DNA of 64,000 nt, from NCBI GenBank assembly GCA_025210265.1, contig JAOASD010000036.1, positions 45,955-109,954 of the forward strand, written 5' to 3'. Position 1 is the first letter of the stretch. The number at the start of each line of letters is the position of its first letter. The notes beneath the pieces were generated by a model. It did no database searches. It had not been told where the DNA came from and saw only the letters and a program-made list of their open reading frames with translations. A program made the position numbers and the translations under genes. Source of the DNA: Pelagimonas sp. (GTDB lineage Bacteria; Pseudomonadota; Alphaproteobacteria; Rhodobacterales; Rhodobacteraceae). Shown here piece by piece: positions 18,844 to 27,579 of the stretch.

Positions 18844-18972
18844 GGGCCTGCTCTCCCGCTATTGTTTGCCCCAATTTGAGCGCGAATAATGCCAAGGTCA
18901 ATTCATCGCAGAGCCGGGATCTTTCGCCCTGCACCGCGCGAGCCTAGGGTTTCAGCGGGTCTGACGGAGATC

Positions 18973-19659
18973 ATGATGGGCTGGATCGAATTCACCGCTG
19001 CCATGCTGGCGTTTCTGATGTCGCACCGCGTGCCTGTCTGGCTGGGGCTGCGCGACAGGTGGATGCAAAGACTGGGCGTGCCGGTCTACATGACCCTGTT
19101 CAGCCTGATTTCGCTGGGGTTGCTGTGGTGGGTGATCATGGCGGCGGGGCGCGCGCCGGTGGTGACCCTGTGGTATCAAACCATCACCGCACGATGGGCG
19201 GTGAATATCGCTGTGCCGCTGGCCGGGATCCTGACCGCCTGCGCCGTGGCCGCGCCCAACCCGTTTTCCTTTGAAGGACGCAGCACGGGGTTTGACCCGG
19301 ACCGCCCCGGCATTGCCGGTTTCACCCGCCAGCCCCTGCTGTGGGCGCTGGCGCTGTGGGGGGCGGCGCATCTCTGGGCAAACGGAGAGCTGGCCCATGT
19401 GATCCTGTTCTCAACCTTCACCCTGTTTGCCCTGATCGGCATGAAGCTGGTCGAGCGGCGGAAACTGCGCGAGATCGGGCCAGAGGACTGGGCCCGGCTG
19501 AGCGCCCGCACCAGCCTGTTGCCCGGAGCAGCATTGCTGCAGGGGCGCTGGCGACCCGGCCTGCGCCCGCCCTTGTTGAGACTGGGGATGGCGCTGATTG
19601 GCTGGGCGCTGCTATGGGGGCTGCACCTGCCGGTAATCGGTGTGTCGCCGATACCCTAG
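18973..19659 (+). CDS. NnrU-like membrane protein
   Basis: This 228-residue protein has about six hydrophobic segments and resembles the NnrU family (relatives of isoprenylcysteine methyltransferase-like membrane proteins). Family-like elements are the early S-H-R-V-P segment, R-H-P-type helix partner G-F-T-R-Q-P near the middle, and a late W-A-A-H-L-W-A-N-G-like stretch. Two ATGs lie 3 bases apart behind CGGAGA; I use the first. NnrU is linked to nitrogen-oxide metabolism in some species, but nothing next to it here supports that. Substrate unknown. Confidence 0.7.
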   Translation: MMGWIEFTAAMLAFLMSHRVPVWLGLRDRWMQRLGVPVYMTLFSLISLGLLWWVIMAAGRAPVVTLWYQTITARWAVNIAVPLAGILTACAVAAPNPFSFEGRSTGFDPDRPGIAGFTRQPLLWALALWGAAHLWANGELAHVILFSTFTLFALIGMKLVERRKLREIGPEDWARLSARTSLLPGAALLQGRWRPGLRPPLLRLGMALIGWALLWGLHLPVIGVSPIP

Positions 19660-19688
19660 GCACGGACCCGCCCTCGCGCGCCGACGGC

Positions 19689-19710
19689 CAATTTCCTATT
19701 CAGGAAATTG
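19689..19710. terminator. A/T-armed hairpin between convergent genes
   Basis: CAATTTCCT and AGGAAATTG flank ATTC. The hairpin lies 30 bases after the NnrU-like gene and covers the stop codon of the convergent aminotransferase gene. Its position suits a two-way terminator, although there is no strong T tract. Confidence 0.45.
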
Positions 19711-20971
19711 CGGCCACCGCCTGTGCCACCGCCGCTTCGGTCTGGGCCAGATCGGCCTCTGTCAACGCAAGGGACGGGTACAGCTTGCCCGGAGATTTCA
19801 GGATCCCGTGGTCCCGCAGCACCTGATTATAGGTCACATTCATCGCCGGATCGTCATGGCGCGCACTGCGATAATCCAGACAGGGGCGATCAGTGAAATA
19901 AATGTCGAACAGGGTCTCGTCCCCGACAACCTGATGCGCAATCCCTGCCTTGTTCAGCGCCGAAACCTGCATCGCCTGCAGACGCCGCCCGAAACCGCGC
20001 AGCCTGTCATACTGGCCGGGGCGGCGCAGGATCTCCATGGTTTTCAGGCCAGCCACCGCCGCCACAGGGTTGCCCGACAGGGTGCCCAGCTGCATCAGCC
20101 AGCCCTCGGCCCCCACATGGGCCTTGTCGAAATGGGCCATGATCTCGGCACTGGCGCCCAGCGCCGCCAGCGGAAAGCCCCCGCCGATGATCTTGCCCAG
20201 CGTCACAATGTCGGGCACCACACCATAGCGTTCCTGCGCCCCGCCATAGGCAAGACGGAACCCAGTGACGATCTCGTCAAAGATCAGCAGCACGCCATGC
20301 TTGGTGCACAGATCGCGCAAGCCCTGCAGGTAGCCGGGCATAGCCGGAATGATGCGCTGTAGCGGTTCGACAATGATCGCGGCCACGTCACTATGTTCGG
20401 CCAACAGCCCCTCGACCGCGCTCAGATCATTATAGGGCGCGATCAGCATCTGGTCGGCCACGCCCTGCGGGATGCCCGCGCTGTCGGGCTGTGCTGTGGG
20501 GAAATTCACCTGCGCTGCGGGGGCAAGGCTCATCTGTGCTTCGGCGGACATGCCGTGATAGCCGCCCTCGAATTTCAGGATCTTGTCGCGCCCGGTATAG
20601 GCGCGGGCCAGACGCATGGCATACATGTCGGCCTCGCCGCCCGAGCTGACATAGCGCAGTTGCTCAACGCAGGGCACGGCGGCGGCGATGTCCTCGGCCA
20701 GTTCAATCCCAAGCGCATTATTGGCGAAAAAGGTCATGCCCTTGGGCAGTTGCGCCAGCACGGCCTCCAGCACTTCGGGATGGCCATGGCCCAGGATCAT
20801 CGGGCCAGAGCCGATCAGATAGTCGATATATTCCGCGCCGTTTTCATCGGTGATGCGCGATCCCTGCCCGCTGGCGGCAATAAAACCGGGATCAAAATTG
20901 CCAAAGCCCGCGGCGGGCAGCACCTTGGCGGCGCGCGCCATCCAGTCGGCTTGGGAGGTCAGTTTCTGCAT
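19700..20971 (-). CDS. class III aminotransferase, GSA-aminomutase-like
   Basis: This 423-residue PLP enzyme resembles glutamate-1-semialdehyde aminomutase and other class III aminotransferases. Conserved parts are G-S-G-P-M-I-L-G-H-G-H-P and F-E-G-G-Y-H-G. The PLP-binding F-D-E-I-V-T-G-F-R follows, and the lysine is in L-G-K-I-I-G-G-G-F-P. It lies just before two enolase-superfamily genes with the same orientation (3 bases to the next), so it probably acts in the same catabolic route and not in heme synthesis. The amino donor and acceptor cannot be told from sequence. Confidence 0.8.
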   Translation of the reverse strand: MQKLTSQADWMARAAKVLPAAGFGNFDPGFIAASGQGSRITDENGAEYIDYLIGSGPMILGHGHPEVLEAVLAQLPKGMTFFANNALGIELAEDIAAAVPCVEQLRYVSSGGEADMYAMRLARAYTGRDKILKFEGGYHGMSAEAQMSLAPAAQVNFPTAQPDSAGIPQGVADQMLIAPYNDLSAVEGLLAEHSDVAAIIVEPLQRIIPAMPGYLQGLRDLCTKHGVLLIFDEIVTGFRLAYGGAQERYGVVPDIVTLGKIIGGGFPLAALGASAEIMAHFDKAHVGAEGWLMQLGTLSGNPVAAVAGLKTMEILRRPGQYDRLRGFGRRLQAMQVSALNKAGIAHQVVGDETLFDIYFTDRPCLDYRSARHDDPAMNVTYNQVLRDHGILKSPGKLYPSLALTEADLAQTEAAVAQAVAAIS

Positions 20972-20974
20972 AGC

Positions 20975-22078
20975 TCAGTCCAGTATCAGATCGGGGGTTC
21001 CGAGAAGGTCAAGATCAGGAGACACGCCAAGGCCTACGCCCTCGGGCGGGGCAATGCGGCCTGCCTTGCGCACAGGGCCATCCGGGGCAAGGCGCGGCCC
21101 CACATAGCCCGACAGGTCGCAGACATTCATCACGCGGCCCGGTTCGGTGGCCGCCCCCAGATGCAGCAGCGCAGCGGTGGTCAGGTCACTGCCCCAAGTG
21201 TCCTCGATGCACATTTTAGCGCCCAGATGCAGGCACAGATCACGCGCCCGGCGCGTCGCAGACAGCCCGCCGAATTTCGACAGTTTCAACGCCACCGCAT
21301 CCATGAGGCCCATCTGGTGCGCCTGCAACAGGCTGGCCGTGTCCTGCGCCAGTTCGTCCATTTTCATCGGCAGGCCAGTGGCGGCGCGCACGCGGGCGCA
21401 CTCCTCAAACGTAGGACAGGGCTGTTCCAGCATCACATCCAGATGCTCCACGGCGCGCCCGACCCGCGTGGCGTCCAGCGAAGTCGCACCGCAGTTCCAG
21501 TCGCCATAGACCAGCGGCCCGTCGCCAACAGCGGCCCGCACGGCGCGCAGGCGCTCTGCGTCGGTCTGCCAATCGCCCGAGGCCCCCAGCTTGACCTGAA
21601 ACTGCGTCATGCCCTGATTCAGCGCCTCGCGGGCAATCCGCGCCATGTCGTCGGGCGCGATACAGGTGATCGAATGATAAAGCGGCATGTCCGCGCTGCG
21701 CCGCCCGCCCAGCAGCGTGTAAAGCGGCAGCCCCGCGACCTGCCCAGTCAGATCCCACAGCGCCATGTCCAGCGCCGATTTCGCATAGACATGCCCCTGC
21801 AACCAGCGATCTGCCTGCGCCATTAGCGCCTCGGGCCCAACCGGATCCGCGCCGATCAGCACCGGGGCAAGCTCGGCCAGGGTGGGCGCAACGCCGCGCG
21901 CATAGGCAGGCAGGTAATGCGGGATCGGGCAGACCTCGCCCCAGCCGGTCAGGCCAGTATCGGTGTCGACCCCGATCACCACGGTTTCCACCGTATCACA
22001 GGTCTTGCCATCGGACATGTAATAGGCCGCATGGCTGGTCAGGGGCACATGCCAAAGGCGGATCCGGGTGATCTTCAT
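20975..22078 (-). CDS. enolase-superfamily enzyme, betaine 2-epimerase-like
   Basis: This 367-residue mandelate-racemase/muconate-lactonising type enzyme keeps the full active site. The base Lys163 lies in Q-V-K-L-G, the metal ligands are Asp193, Glu218 and Asp241, and the second Lys265 is in L-K-L-S-K-F-G-G. A Lys163/Lys265 pair is what I recall for 4-hydroxyproline betaine 2-epimerase (HpbD). With the Rieske and FAD demethylases nearby, proline-betaine or hydroxyproline-betaine epimerisation is my best guess. Other substrates such as dipeptides cannot be excluded. Confidence 0.7.
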   Translation of the reverse strand: MKITRIRLWHVPLTSHAAYYMSDGKTCDTVETVVIGVDTDTGLTGWGEVCPIPHYLPAYARGVAPTLAELAPVLIGADPVGPEALMAQADRWLQGHVYAKSALDMALWDLTGQVAGLPLYTLLGGRRSADMPLYHSITCIAPDDMARIAREALNQGMTQFQVKLGASGDWQTDAERLRAVRAAVGDGPLVYGDWNCGATSLDATRVGRAVEHLDVMLEQPCPTFEECARVRAATGLPMKMDELAQDTASLLQAHQMGLMDAVALKLSKFGGLSATRRARDLCLHLGAKMCIEDTWGSDLTTAALLHLGAATEPGRVMNVCDLSGYVGPRLAPDGPVRKAGRIAPPEGVGLGVSPDLDLLGTPDLILD

Positions 22079-22105
22079 TTTGGGGTCTCCTCCCTGTTTT
22101 TTGGC

Positions 22106-23215
22106 TTAGCCCCCGTAGCTGGCCACCGGCGCGCCCAGTGCGTCCTGATCCGGGTGCACACCCAGACCGGGTGTGTCAGGCAAAGTCAGATGACCGTTTT
22201 GCGCGCGCGGGCCACGGCCCCCGGCAATGTCCACGGTGATCATGTCCTGACAGGCCCAGACCGCGTGGCAATTGGCGGCGGGAATTGTGGCGGCCAGATG
22301 CAGCGCCTCTGTATCCGCCAGAACCGAGCCGCCGGTTGCCATGACAAACATGTCGATGCCATGGGCCAGCGCGATGTCCCGCATCCGCGCGGCCTTGGTC
22401 AGGCCCCCGACGCGGTTGAGCTTGATGCCAAAGACCTCGGCCAGCCCGTCGCGGGCAATGCGCGCGGCGTCCTGCAGGGTGACAAGGCTTTCATCCACGC
22501 TGACCGGGGCGCTGTGCAGCGGGCGGATGGCGGCGATGTCATCCAGGCTTTCCGCAGGTTGTTCGAACATGACGCGCAGATCCTCGGTCGCCTGCATGAC
22601 CCGCAGCGCCTGTTGCCGGGTCCAGCCCCGGTTCACATCATAAAGGATGATCTCGTTTTGGGGGCGGTGGGCCTCTACATCGCGGATGCGAGCGACATCG
22701 CGATCCACATCACCGCCGATCTTGACCGAATGGGCGACATAGCCCCGGTCGCGATAGCGGGCCAGCACCTCGCGGGTTTCCTCAACCGTTTTGGCCCCGA
22801 CAGAGGACGCAATCGGGATGGCGCGGCTGTCCTGCGCGCCCATCATCGCCGCGATGGACATACCCGCCGCTTGCCCCGCAATGTCCCAGCAGGCCATGTC
22901 GATCGGGGATTTGGCGTACAAATGCCCCGGCAGGGCCAGGTCCATGGCGCGTTCGACCTCCAGCACCCGGCGCGGGTCGAGGCCCAGGATAAAGGGCGCC
23001 ATGGTTTCGATCCCGGCGCGGATGCCGGGGCCATGGGCGGGCACATAGGTATGGCCCCAGGGCGTGCCCTCGCCCCAGCCAGTCAGGCCCTCATCCGTGT
23101 CGATGCGCACCAGCGTGGCATCCAGATTTTCGAATTTGAGCCGCCCCCCAGCCAGCCAATAGGGGTGCTCCAGCGGCAGGTCAGTTTTGTAGACGGTGAT
23201 ACGGGTGATTTTCAT
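22106..23215 (-). CDS. enolase-superfamily enzyme, second paralogue
   Basis: This 369-residue enzyme is a distant paralogue of its neighbour. Active-site residues are Lys165 (S-V-K-I-G), Asp193, Glu218, Asp241 and Lys265 (I-K-L-N-R-V-G-G). The Lys165 position is shifted by two from the first copy, so the substrates may differ. Candidates are proline-betaine racemase or cis-3-hydroxy-L-proline dehydratase, a known enolase-superfamily reaction. The latter would fit the Ldh2-type reductase at 36667. Its ATG overlaps the end of the cupin gene by four bases. Confidence 0.7.
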   Translation of the reverse strand: MKITRITVYKTDLPLEHPYWLAGGRLKFENLDATLVRIDTDEGLTGWGEGTPWGHTYVPAHGPGIRAGIETMAPFILGLDPRRVLEVERAMDLALPGHLYAKSPIDMACWDIAGQAAGMSIAAMMGAQDSRAIPIASSVGAKTVEETREVLARYRDRGYVAHSVKIGGDVDRDVARIRDVEAHRPQNEIILYDVNRGWTRQQALRVMQATEDLRVMFEQPAESLDDIAAIRPLHSAPVSVDESLVTLQDAARIARDGLAEVFGIKLNRVGGLTKAARMRDIALAHGIDMFVMATGGSVLADTEALHLAATIPAANCHAVWACQDMITVDIAGGRGPRAQNGHLTLPDTPGLGVHPDQDALGAPVASYGG

Positions 23216-23811
23216 TGGATGTAGTCCTTGGGGGTCAGAACCGGCGGCGTGTCAAAGCCATTGCGCCAGACGACCAGCGCCATGACCGGATGATCATGGG
23301 TTTCCATTGCATGTGGTTGGTTGGGGCCATGTTGCGACACCTGCCCGGCGCGCAGCATTTCGGTCGCATCGCCCGCGCGCATGAATGTGGCCTCACCCCC
23401 CAGAACCAGATAGATTTCTTCGCCGGGGTGGTGGTGCCAGGGATAGTGCAGACCGGGCGGCATATAGACGACCCAGGCCCACATCTGGGCGCTGGAAAAC
23501 GCCCCGCCCTGCCCGATCAGGTTGTAACAGCCGAACCGGTCCATAAAGTCCTGACCAATATCCGTGTCCTTATAGGTTTCGCGCCACTGGGCATGGGGTC
23601 CGCAGGTGATGAACCCGTCGCGCAGCGCCGTGTGATGATCGCTGAACAGCCCGGTTTCCGCCGCCATCAGAGCGGCGGGCGGGATGTGAAAGGGCGTGAC
23701 CTTCTGCGGTTGCAGATCCGTTGGAAAGCCGCAAAACGCCTGCAGTTCTGGGCTGTTGGCATGAGCCGCGCGAACGGCCTCCAGCAAATCATCCCAGTCT
23801 GCGCGGCTCAT
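23212..23811 (-). CDS. dddQ: cupin, candidate DMSP lyase of DddQ type
   Basis: DddQ cleaves dimethylsulfoniopropionate to dimethyl sulfide and acrylate. This 199-residue protein has a single cupin with Tyr123, His126, His128, Glu132, Tyr134 and His167. From memory the metal and catalytic residues of the Ruegeria DddQ are Tyr120, His123, His125, Glu129, Tyr131 and His163, with the same spacing except for one residue. Length also fits (about 190-200). The start at 23811 overlaps the dehydrogenase stop (ATGA). Another metal-dependent cupin acting on a betaine is the main alternative. Confidence 0.7.
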   Translation of the reverse strand: MSRADWDDLLEAVRAAHANSPELQAFCGFPTDLQPQKVTPFHIPPAALMAAETGLFSDHHTALRDGFITCGPHAQWRETYKDTDIGQDFMDRFGCYNLIGQGGAFSSAQMWAWVVYMPPGLHYPWHHHPGEEIYLVLGGEATFMRAGDATEMLRAGQVSQHGPNQPHAMETHDHPVMALVVWRNGFDTPPVLTPKDYIQ

Positions 23812-24893
23812 GGGATGACCACGATATTGCCGGTATAGGCCTTTTCGATAAAGGCAGTCTGCGCAGTGTGCAGATCGCGCAGCGGATAGGTCGCGGCCAG
23901 CGCCGGACGGATCTTGCCCTGCTCGATATAGCTGATCAGACGCGGCATGACCTCTAGGTCGATCACGGTCGATCCGGTAAAGGTCAGGTCGCGCAAATAC
24001 AGCGTGCGCAGGTCCAGATCCACCATCGGCCCGGCAATCGCGCCAGAGCACGTATAGCGCCCGCCGCGCTGCAACAGATCCAGCAGATCGACAAAGGCAG
24101 GCCCACCGACCACATCCGCAAGAACGGTGATCTTTTCATCTGCCAGCGTGGCGCGCAGGTTTTGCGGCGCACGCGGCAAAACCAGATCGGCTCCCAAAGC
24201 GCGCACATCGTCGTGCTTTGCCTCAGACGCCAGTGCAATCACCCGCGCCCCACGCAGTTTGGACAGCTGTACCAGCGCGCCGCCCACACCGCCGGAGGCT
24301 CCGGGCACCAGAACCGTGTCATCCTCGGTGACTTTGGCACGGGTCAACATGCCCTCGGCGGTGGAATAGGAACAGGAAAAGGTCGCCAGCTCTGCATCGC
24401 TGAAATCGGACTGTACCGCCAGCACGTTGCGCGCCGTCAGTGTCGTGTATTGAGCAAACCCGCCATGGCGTTCAGACCCGAAATAGCCGATGCGGCTGAG
24501 GTCGTTCAGATCCTCCTGCGCGCGCAGCCAGTTGTCGGTGATCACCCGTTCGCCAATCCGGGCAGGGTCCACCCCATCGCCCACGGCCACAATGCGCCCG
24601 CACACATCCGCGCCCTGAATGCGCGGGAAGGTGATCGGCGCACCGCCCCAGCTGGGATCCTCGGCATCGGGATCCTGATCCGCCCCATCGGCGGTAGAGC
24701 CAGTCACCGCCTTGGAATACCAGCCAACCCGCGTGTTCACATCGGTGTTGTTCAGCCCGCAGGCCCCCACTTTGATCAGCACCTCGCCAGGCGCGGGATC
24801 AGGGCGCGCCCAATCCTCGTGCCAGACCATCTGGTCCAGATCGCCATGGCCCATCGTCACCATAGCCTGCATTGTTTTGGGTAGGTCTGTCAT
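23808..24893 (-). CDS. zinc-type MDR alcohol dehydrogenase / quinone reductase-like
   Basis: This 361-residue medium-chain dehydrogenase has C-G-L-N-N-T-D near the N terminus and the NAD(P)-binding loop G-A-S-G-G-V-G-G at about residue 195. The start at 24893 sits behind AAGGA. The usual structural-zinc cysteine cluster is not evident, so it may be a zinc-poor member. It overlaps the DddQ-like gene by ATGA, so the two are co-translated. A role with the DMSP or betaine breakdown product is likely but unspecified. It does not look like AcuI. Confidence 0.75.
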   Translation of the reverse strand: MTDLPKTMQAMVTMGHGDLDQMVWHEDWARPDPAPGEVLIKVGACGLNNTDVNTRVGWYSKAVTGSTADGADQDPDAEDPSWGGAPITFPRIQGADVCGRIVAVGDGVDPARIGERVITDNWLRAQEDLNDLSRIGYFGSERHGGFAQYTTLTARNVLAVQSDFSDAELATFSCSYSTAEGMLTRAKVTEDDTVLVPGASGGVGGALVQLSKLRGARVIALASEAKHDDVRALGADLVLPRAPQNLRATLADEKITVLADVVGGPAFVDLLDLLQRGGRYTCSGAIAGPMVDLDLRTLYLRDLTFTGSTVIDLEVMPRLISYIEQGKIRPALAATYPLRDLHTAQTAFIEKAYTGNIVVIP

Positions 24894-24917
24894 CTTCGTG
24901 TCCTTAAGGCTTCTCTG

Positions 24918-25005
24918 CTTGCAAAATACCCAAATCCACAGCCGCCACGCGCGTCTGCGACCGGATTTTGCACAGCAGAGGTCGTATTTGAGTATTTTGA
25001 CCAAG
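24918..25005. repeat. pair of inverted GTATTTGAGTATTTTG-like motifs
   Basis: In the 126-base gap between two minus-strand genes, GTATTTGAGTATTTTGACCA is at 24984-25003. An inverted near-copy, GGATTTGGGTATTTTGCAAG when read on the minus strand, is at 24918-24937. Both are A/T-rich against the local background. I recall similar motifs near many Roseobacter genes, but their function is not known to me. Confidence 0.5.
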
Positions 25006-25019
25006 AAGAAGCATGGGGG

Positions 25020-27479
25020 TCAGTCTGCCAAAGCAGGGGTTACGTCGCTGCGAGGCAGCAGGTTTTCGGGATCATAGGCCGGTGCGCCCAGCACCCGTGC
25101 GCTGCGGGTCTCGCCATGGATCACGACCTGCAATTCGGTTCCCGGCACAGCGGCATCGGGTTTGACATAGGCAAAGGCGAGGATCTTGTTCACGCTGGGA
25201 CCAAAGACCACCGAAGCAGTCGAGCCAACAACCGCGCTATCCAGCAGCACCGCCTCGCCGCCATGGCCATAGATGTCGCCGCTCTGGTCGATTTCCAGAT
25301 AGGCACAGACATAGCGGGTGGCGGGCTGCAGGGTGATGTCTTTGCCCAGATAGTCCTTGTCGGTGCGGGCAAAGCGCAGCACATCGGCCTCGGCCAGGGT
25401 GACTTCGTTGGTCAGCTCCCCTGCCCCTTTGAACCCTTTTTCCATGCGCATGGCGTTCATGGCAAAGCTGCCATAATCCGCCAGGCCCAGCGGCGCGCCG
25501 GCGGCCCAAAGCGCGTCATAGACCTGCAGCGCATCCTCGCGCGGGATGTGAAACTCCCAGCCCAGCTCGCCTGCATAGGACATGCGGAAGGCCCAGAGTT
25601 TCACCCCCGCCACGGTGATGTCCTGCGCTGACAGCCAGCGGAACCCCGCATTGCTGAGATCAGCCTCGGTGCATTGGCGCAGGATGTCACGGGCGCGTGG
25701 GCCGTTCAGGGACAGCGCCGCCCAAGCATTGGATCGGTTGATCACCTCGGCCTGTTCGCCCGCCTGATGCGTCGCCAGATGATCCAGCAGGCGCTGTTCA
25801 AAGAAGGCGGCGCAGACAAGATAGAACCGATCCACCGCGAGGCGCACCACGGTGCATTCCAGTTCGATCCGGCCCGCGCGGTTCAGCATATGGGTCAGCA
25901 CAATACCGCCCTGTTTCTGTGGCAGACGGTTGGCGACCAGACGGTCCAGCAGGGCTTCGGCCCCTAGGCCTGCGACTTCGACCTTGGCAAAGGCCGAGAC
26001 GTCCATGATCCCGGCGGCGTCTCGCACGGCGCGGCATTCTGCGGCGACCATGTCATCCGCAACGGTGTGGCGAAACCCGTAGTGATCTTGCTGCGCGACC
26101 CCATCGCGGGCGAACCAGCGCGGGCGTTCATGGCCATAGACCTCTTCATGCACCGCGCCTTTGGCCTTTAGCCGGTCATAGAAAGGCGAGGGTTTGATCG
26201 GACGCCCGGCGAGGCGGTTGAAATGTGGAAAGGGGATTTCGTGGCGCAGGCAGTAATCTTCCTTGGCTTTGATCACCTGCCAGTCCTTGGTCGCGTAATC
26301 GCCAAAGCGGCGCGGGTCAAATTCGCGCATGGAAATATCGGCGGCCCCATGCACCATCCAGCGCGCCAGTTCGCGGGTCAGGCCCGGCCCCCAGCCAATG
26401 CCGATCTGCGTGCCGCAGCAGCACCAGTAATTGCGCACGCCCGGCGCGGGGCCAATCAAAGGATTGCCATCCGGCGGGTGGCTGATCGCGCCGTGCACAT
26501 CGCGGGTGATGCCCAATTCGGCAAAGATCGGCATCCGGTTCAGGCTTTCCTCAAGCCAGGGCATGACCCGATCATAATCCGCGTCGAACAGCTCGTTTTC
26601 GGCCTCCCAGGGGCAGTGATCTTCCCAGACCGTGTTGGGGTTGGATTTCTCATAGATCCCGATCAGGCCCTTTTTCTGCTCCATCCGAATGTAGCCGGAC
26701 ACTTTGCGGTCATCGCGGATCACGGGGAGTTCTTTGTCCAGGTTCTGAAACTCGGGCACCTCGTCGGTGACAAAATAATGATGCGTCATGGAGGTCATGG
26801 GCAGTTGCAGCCCGGACCATTCGCCCATCTGGCGCGCATAGGTGCCGCCAGCATTAACCACATGTTCGCAGCGGATCGTGCCGCGTTCGGTCTCCACCAC
26901 CCATTCGCCATTTTCAGCCTGAGTGATGTTGGTTGCACGGCAGCGGCGGATGATTTTTGCGCCCAGCTGGCGCGCCCCTGCAGCCATGGCCATGGTCACA
27001 TTGGTCGGATCCACATGACCGTCATCCGGCGTGTGCAGCGCGCCCAAAACGTCCTCAAGATTGTAATAGGGGTGCAGTTCGGCCACGCGCTCTGGCCCGA
27101 CCAGTTCGATGTTGAAGCCCAGCGAGCGCCCCACCGACAACGTATGGCGCAGCCAGTCCATTTCATCCGCGGTATAGGCAAGACGGAAGCTGCCGCAGCC
27201 ATGCCAGGTCACTGCCTGACCGGTTTCGGCCTCAAGCGCGCCGGAATAGAGGCCGATATTGTAATCCACGCATTTGCCCAGACCGAAGGAGCTGGTCGAA
27301 TGGGTGATTTGCCCCGCCGCGTGCCAGGTCGAGCCCGAGGTCAGCTCGGCCTTTTCCAGCAGGACCACGTCCGGCCCCCAGCCCTCATGCGCCAGATGAT
27401 AGGCCAGACCGACCCCCATCACGCCGCCACCCACGATCACCACGCGTGCCTGCTGCGGCATGTCTGTTGCTGTCGCCAT
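25020..27479 (-). CDS. FAD/GcvT-type N-methyl amine dehydrogenase (dimethylglycine/sarcosine dehydrogenase-like)
   Basis: This 819-residue enzyme oxidatively removes an N-methyl group. The methylene is typically passed to tetrahydrofolate. An N-terminal DAO-type FAD domain starts with V-I-V-G-G-G-V-M-G. S-G-S-T-W-H-A-A-G holds the His that binds FAD covalently in dimethylglycine dehydrogenase. A middle FAO_M-like part and a C-terminal GcvT-type folate domain follow, with M-R-M-E-K-G-F-K-G. The ATG at 27479 follows AAAGGGAG. It is divergent from the RpiR gene. The likely substrate is an N-methylproline or dimethylglycine-like amine. Confidence 0.85.
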   Translation of the reverse strand: MATATDMPQQARVVIVGGGVMGVGLAYHLAHEGWGPDVVLLEKAELTSGSTWHAAGQITHSTSSFGLGKCVDYNIGLYSGALEAETGQAVTWHGCGSFRLAYTADEMDWLRHTLSVGRSLGFNIELVGPERVAELHPYYNLEDVLGALHTPDDGHVDPTNVTMAMAAGARQLGAKIIRRCRATNITQAENGEWVVETERGTIRCEHVVNAGGTYARQMGEWSGLQLPMTSMTHHYFVTDEVPEFQNLDKELPVIRDDRKVSGYIRMEQKKGLIGIYEKSNPNTVWEDHCPWEAENELFDADYDRVMPWLEESLNRMPIFAELGITRDVHGAISHPPDGNPLIGPAPGVRNYWCCCGTQIGIGWGPGLTRELARWMVHGAADISMREFDPRRFGDYATKDWQVIKAKEDYCLRHEIPFPHFNRLAGRPIKPSPFYDRLKAKGAVHEEVYGHERPRWFARDGVAQQDHYGFRHTVADDMVAAECRAVRDAAGIMDVSAFAKVEVAGLGAEALLDRLVANRLPQKQGGIVLTHMLNRAGRIELECTVVRLAVDRFYLVCAAFFEQRLLDHLATHQAGEQAEVINRSNAWAALSLNGPRARDILRQCTEADLSNAGFRWLSAQDITVAGVKLWAFRMSYAGELGWEFHIPREDALQVYDALWAAGAPLGLADYGSFAMNAMRMEKGFKGAGELTNEVTLAEADVLRFARTDKDYLGKDITLQPATRYVCAYLEIDQSGDIYGHGGEAVLLDSAVVGSTASVVFGPSVNKILAFAYVKPDAAVPGTELQVVIHGETRSARVLGAPAYDPENLLPRSDVTPALAD

Positions 27480-27579
27480 GAAACTCCCTTTCGCGGCTTG
27501 TCAGATGTGTCGCGATTCCCCGCTTTCGGGGCGCGAAACTGCTCGACAGGCTAAGGGGACATATGTATCATTGTCAATC

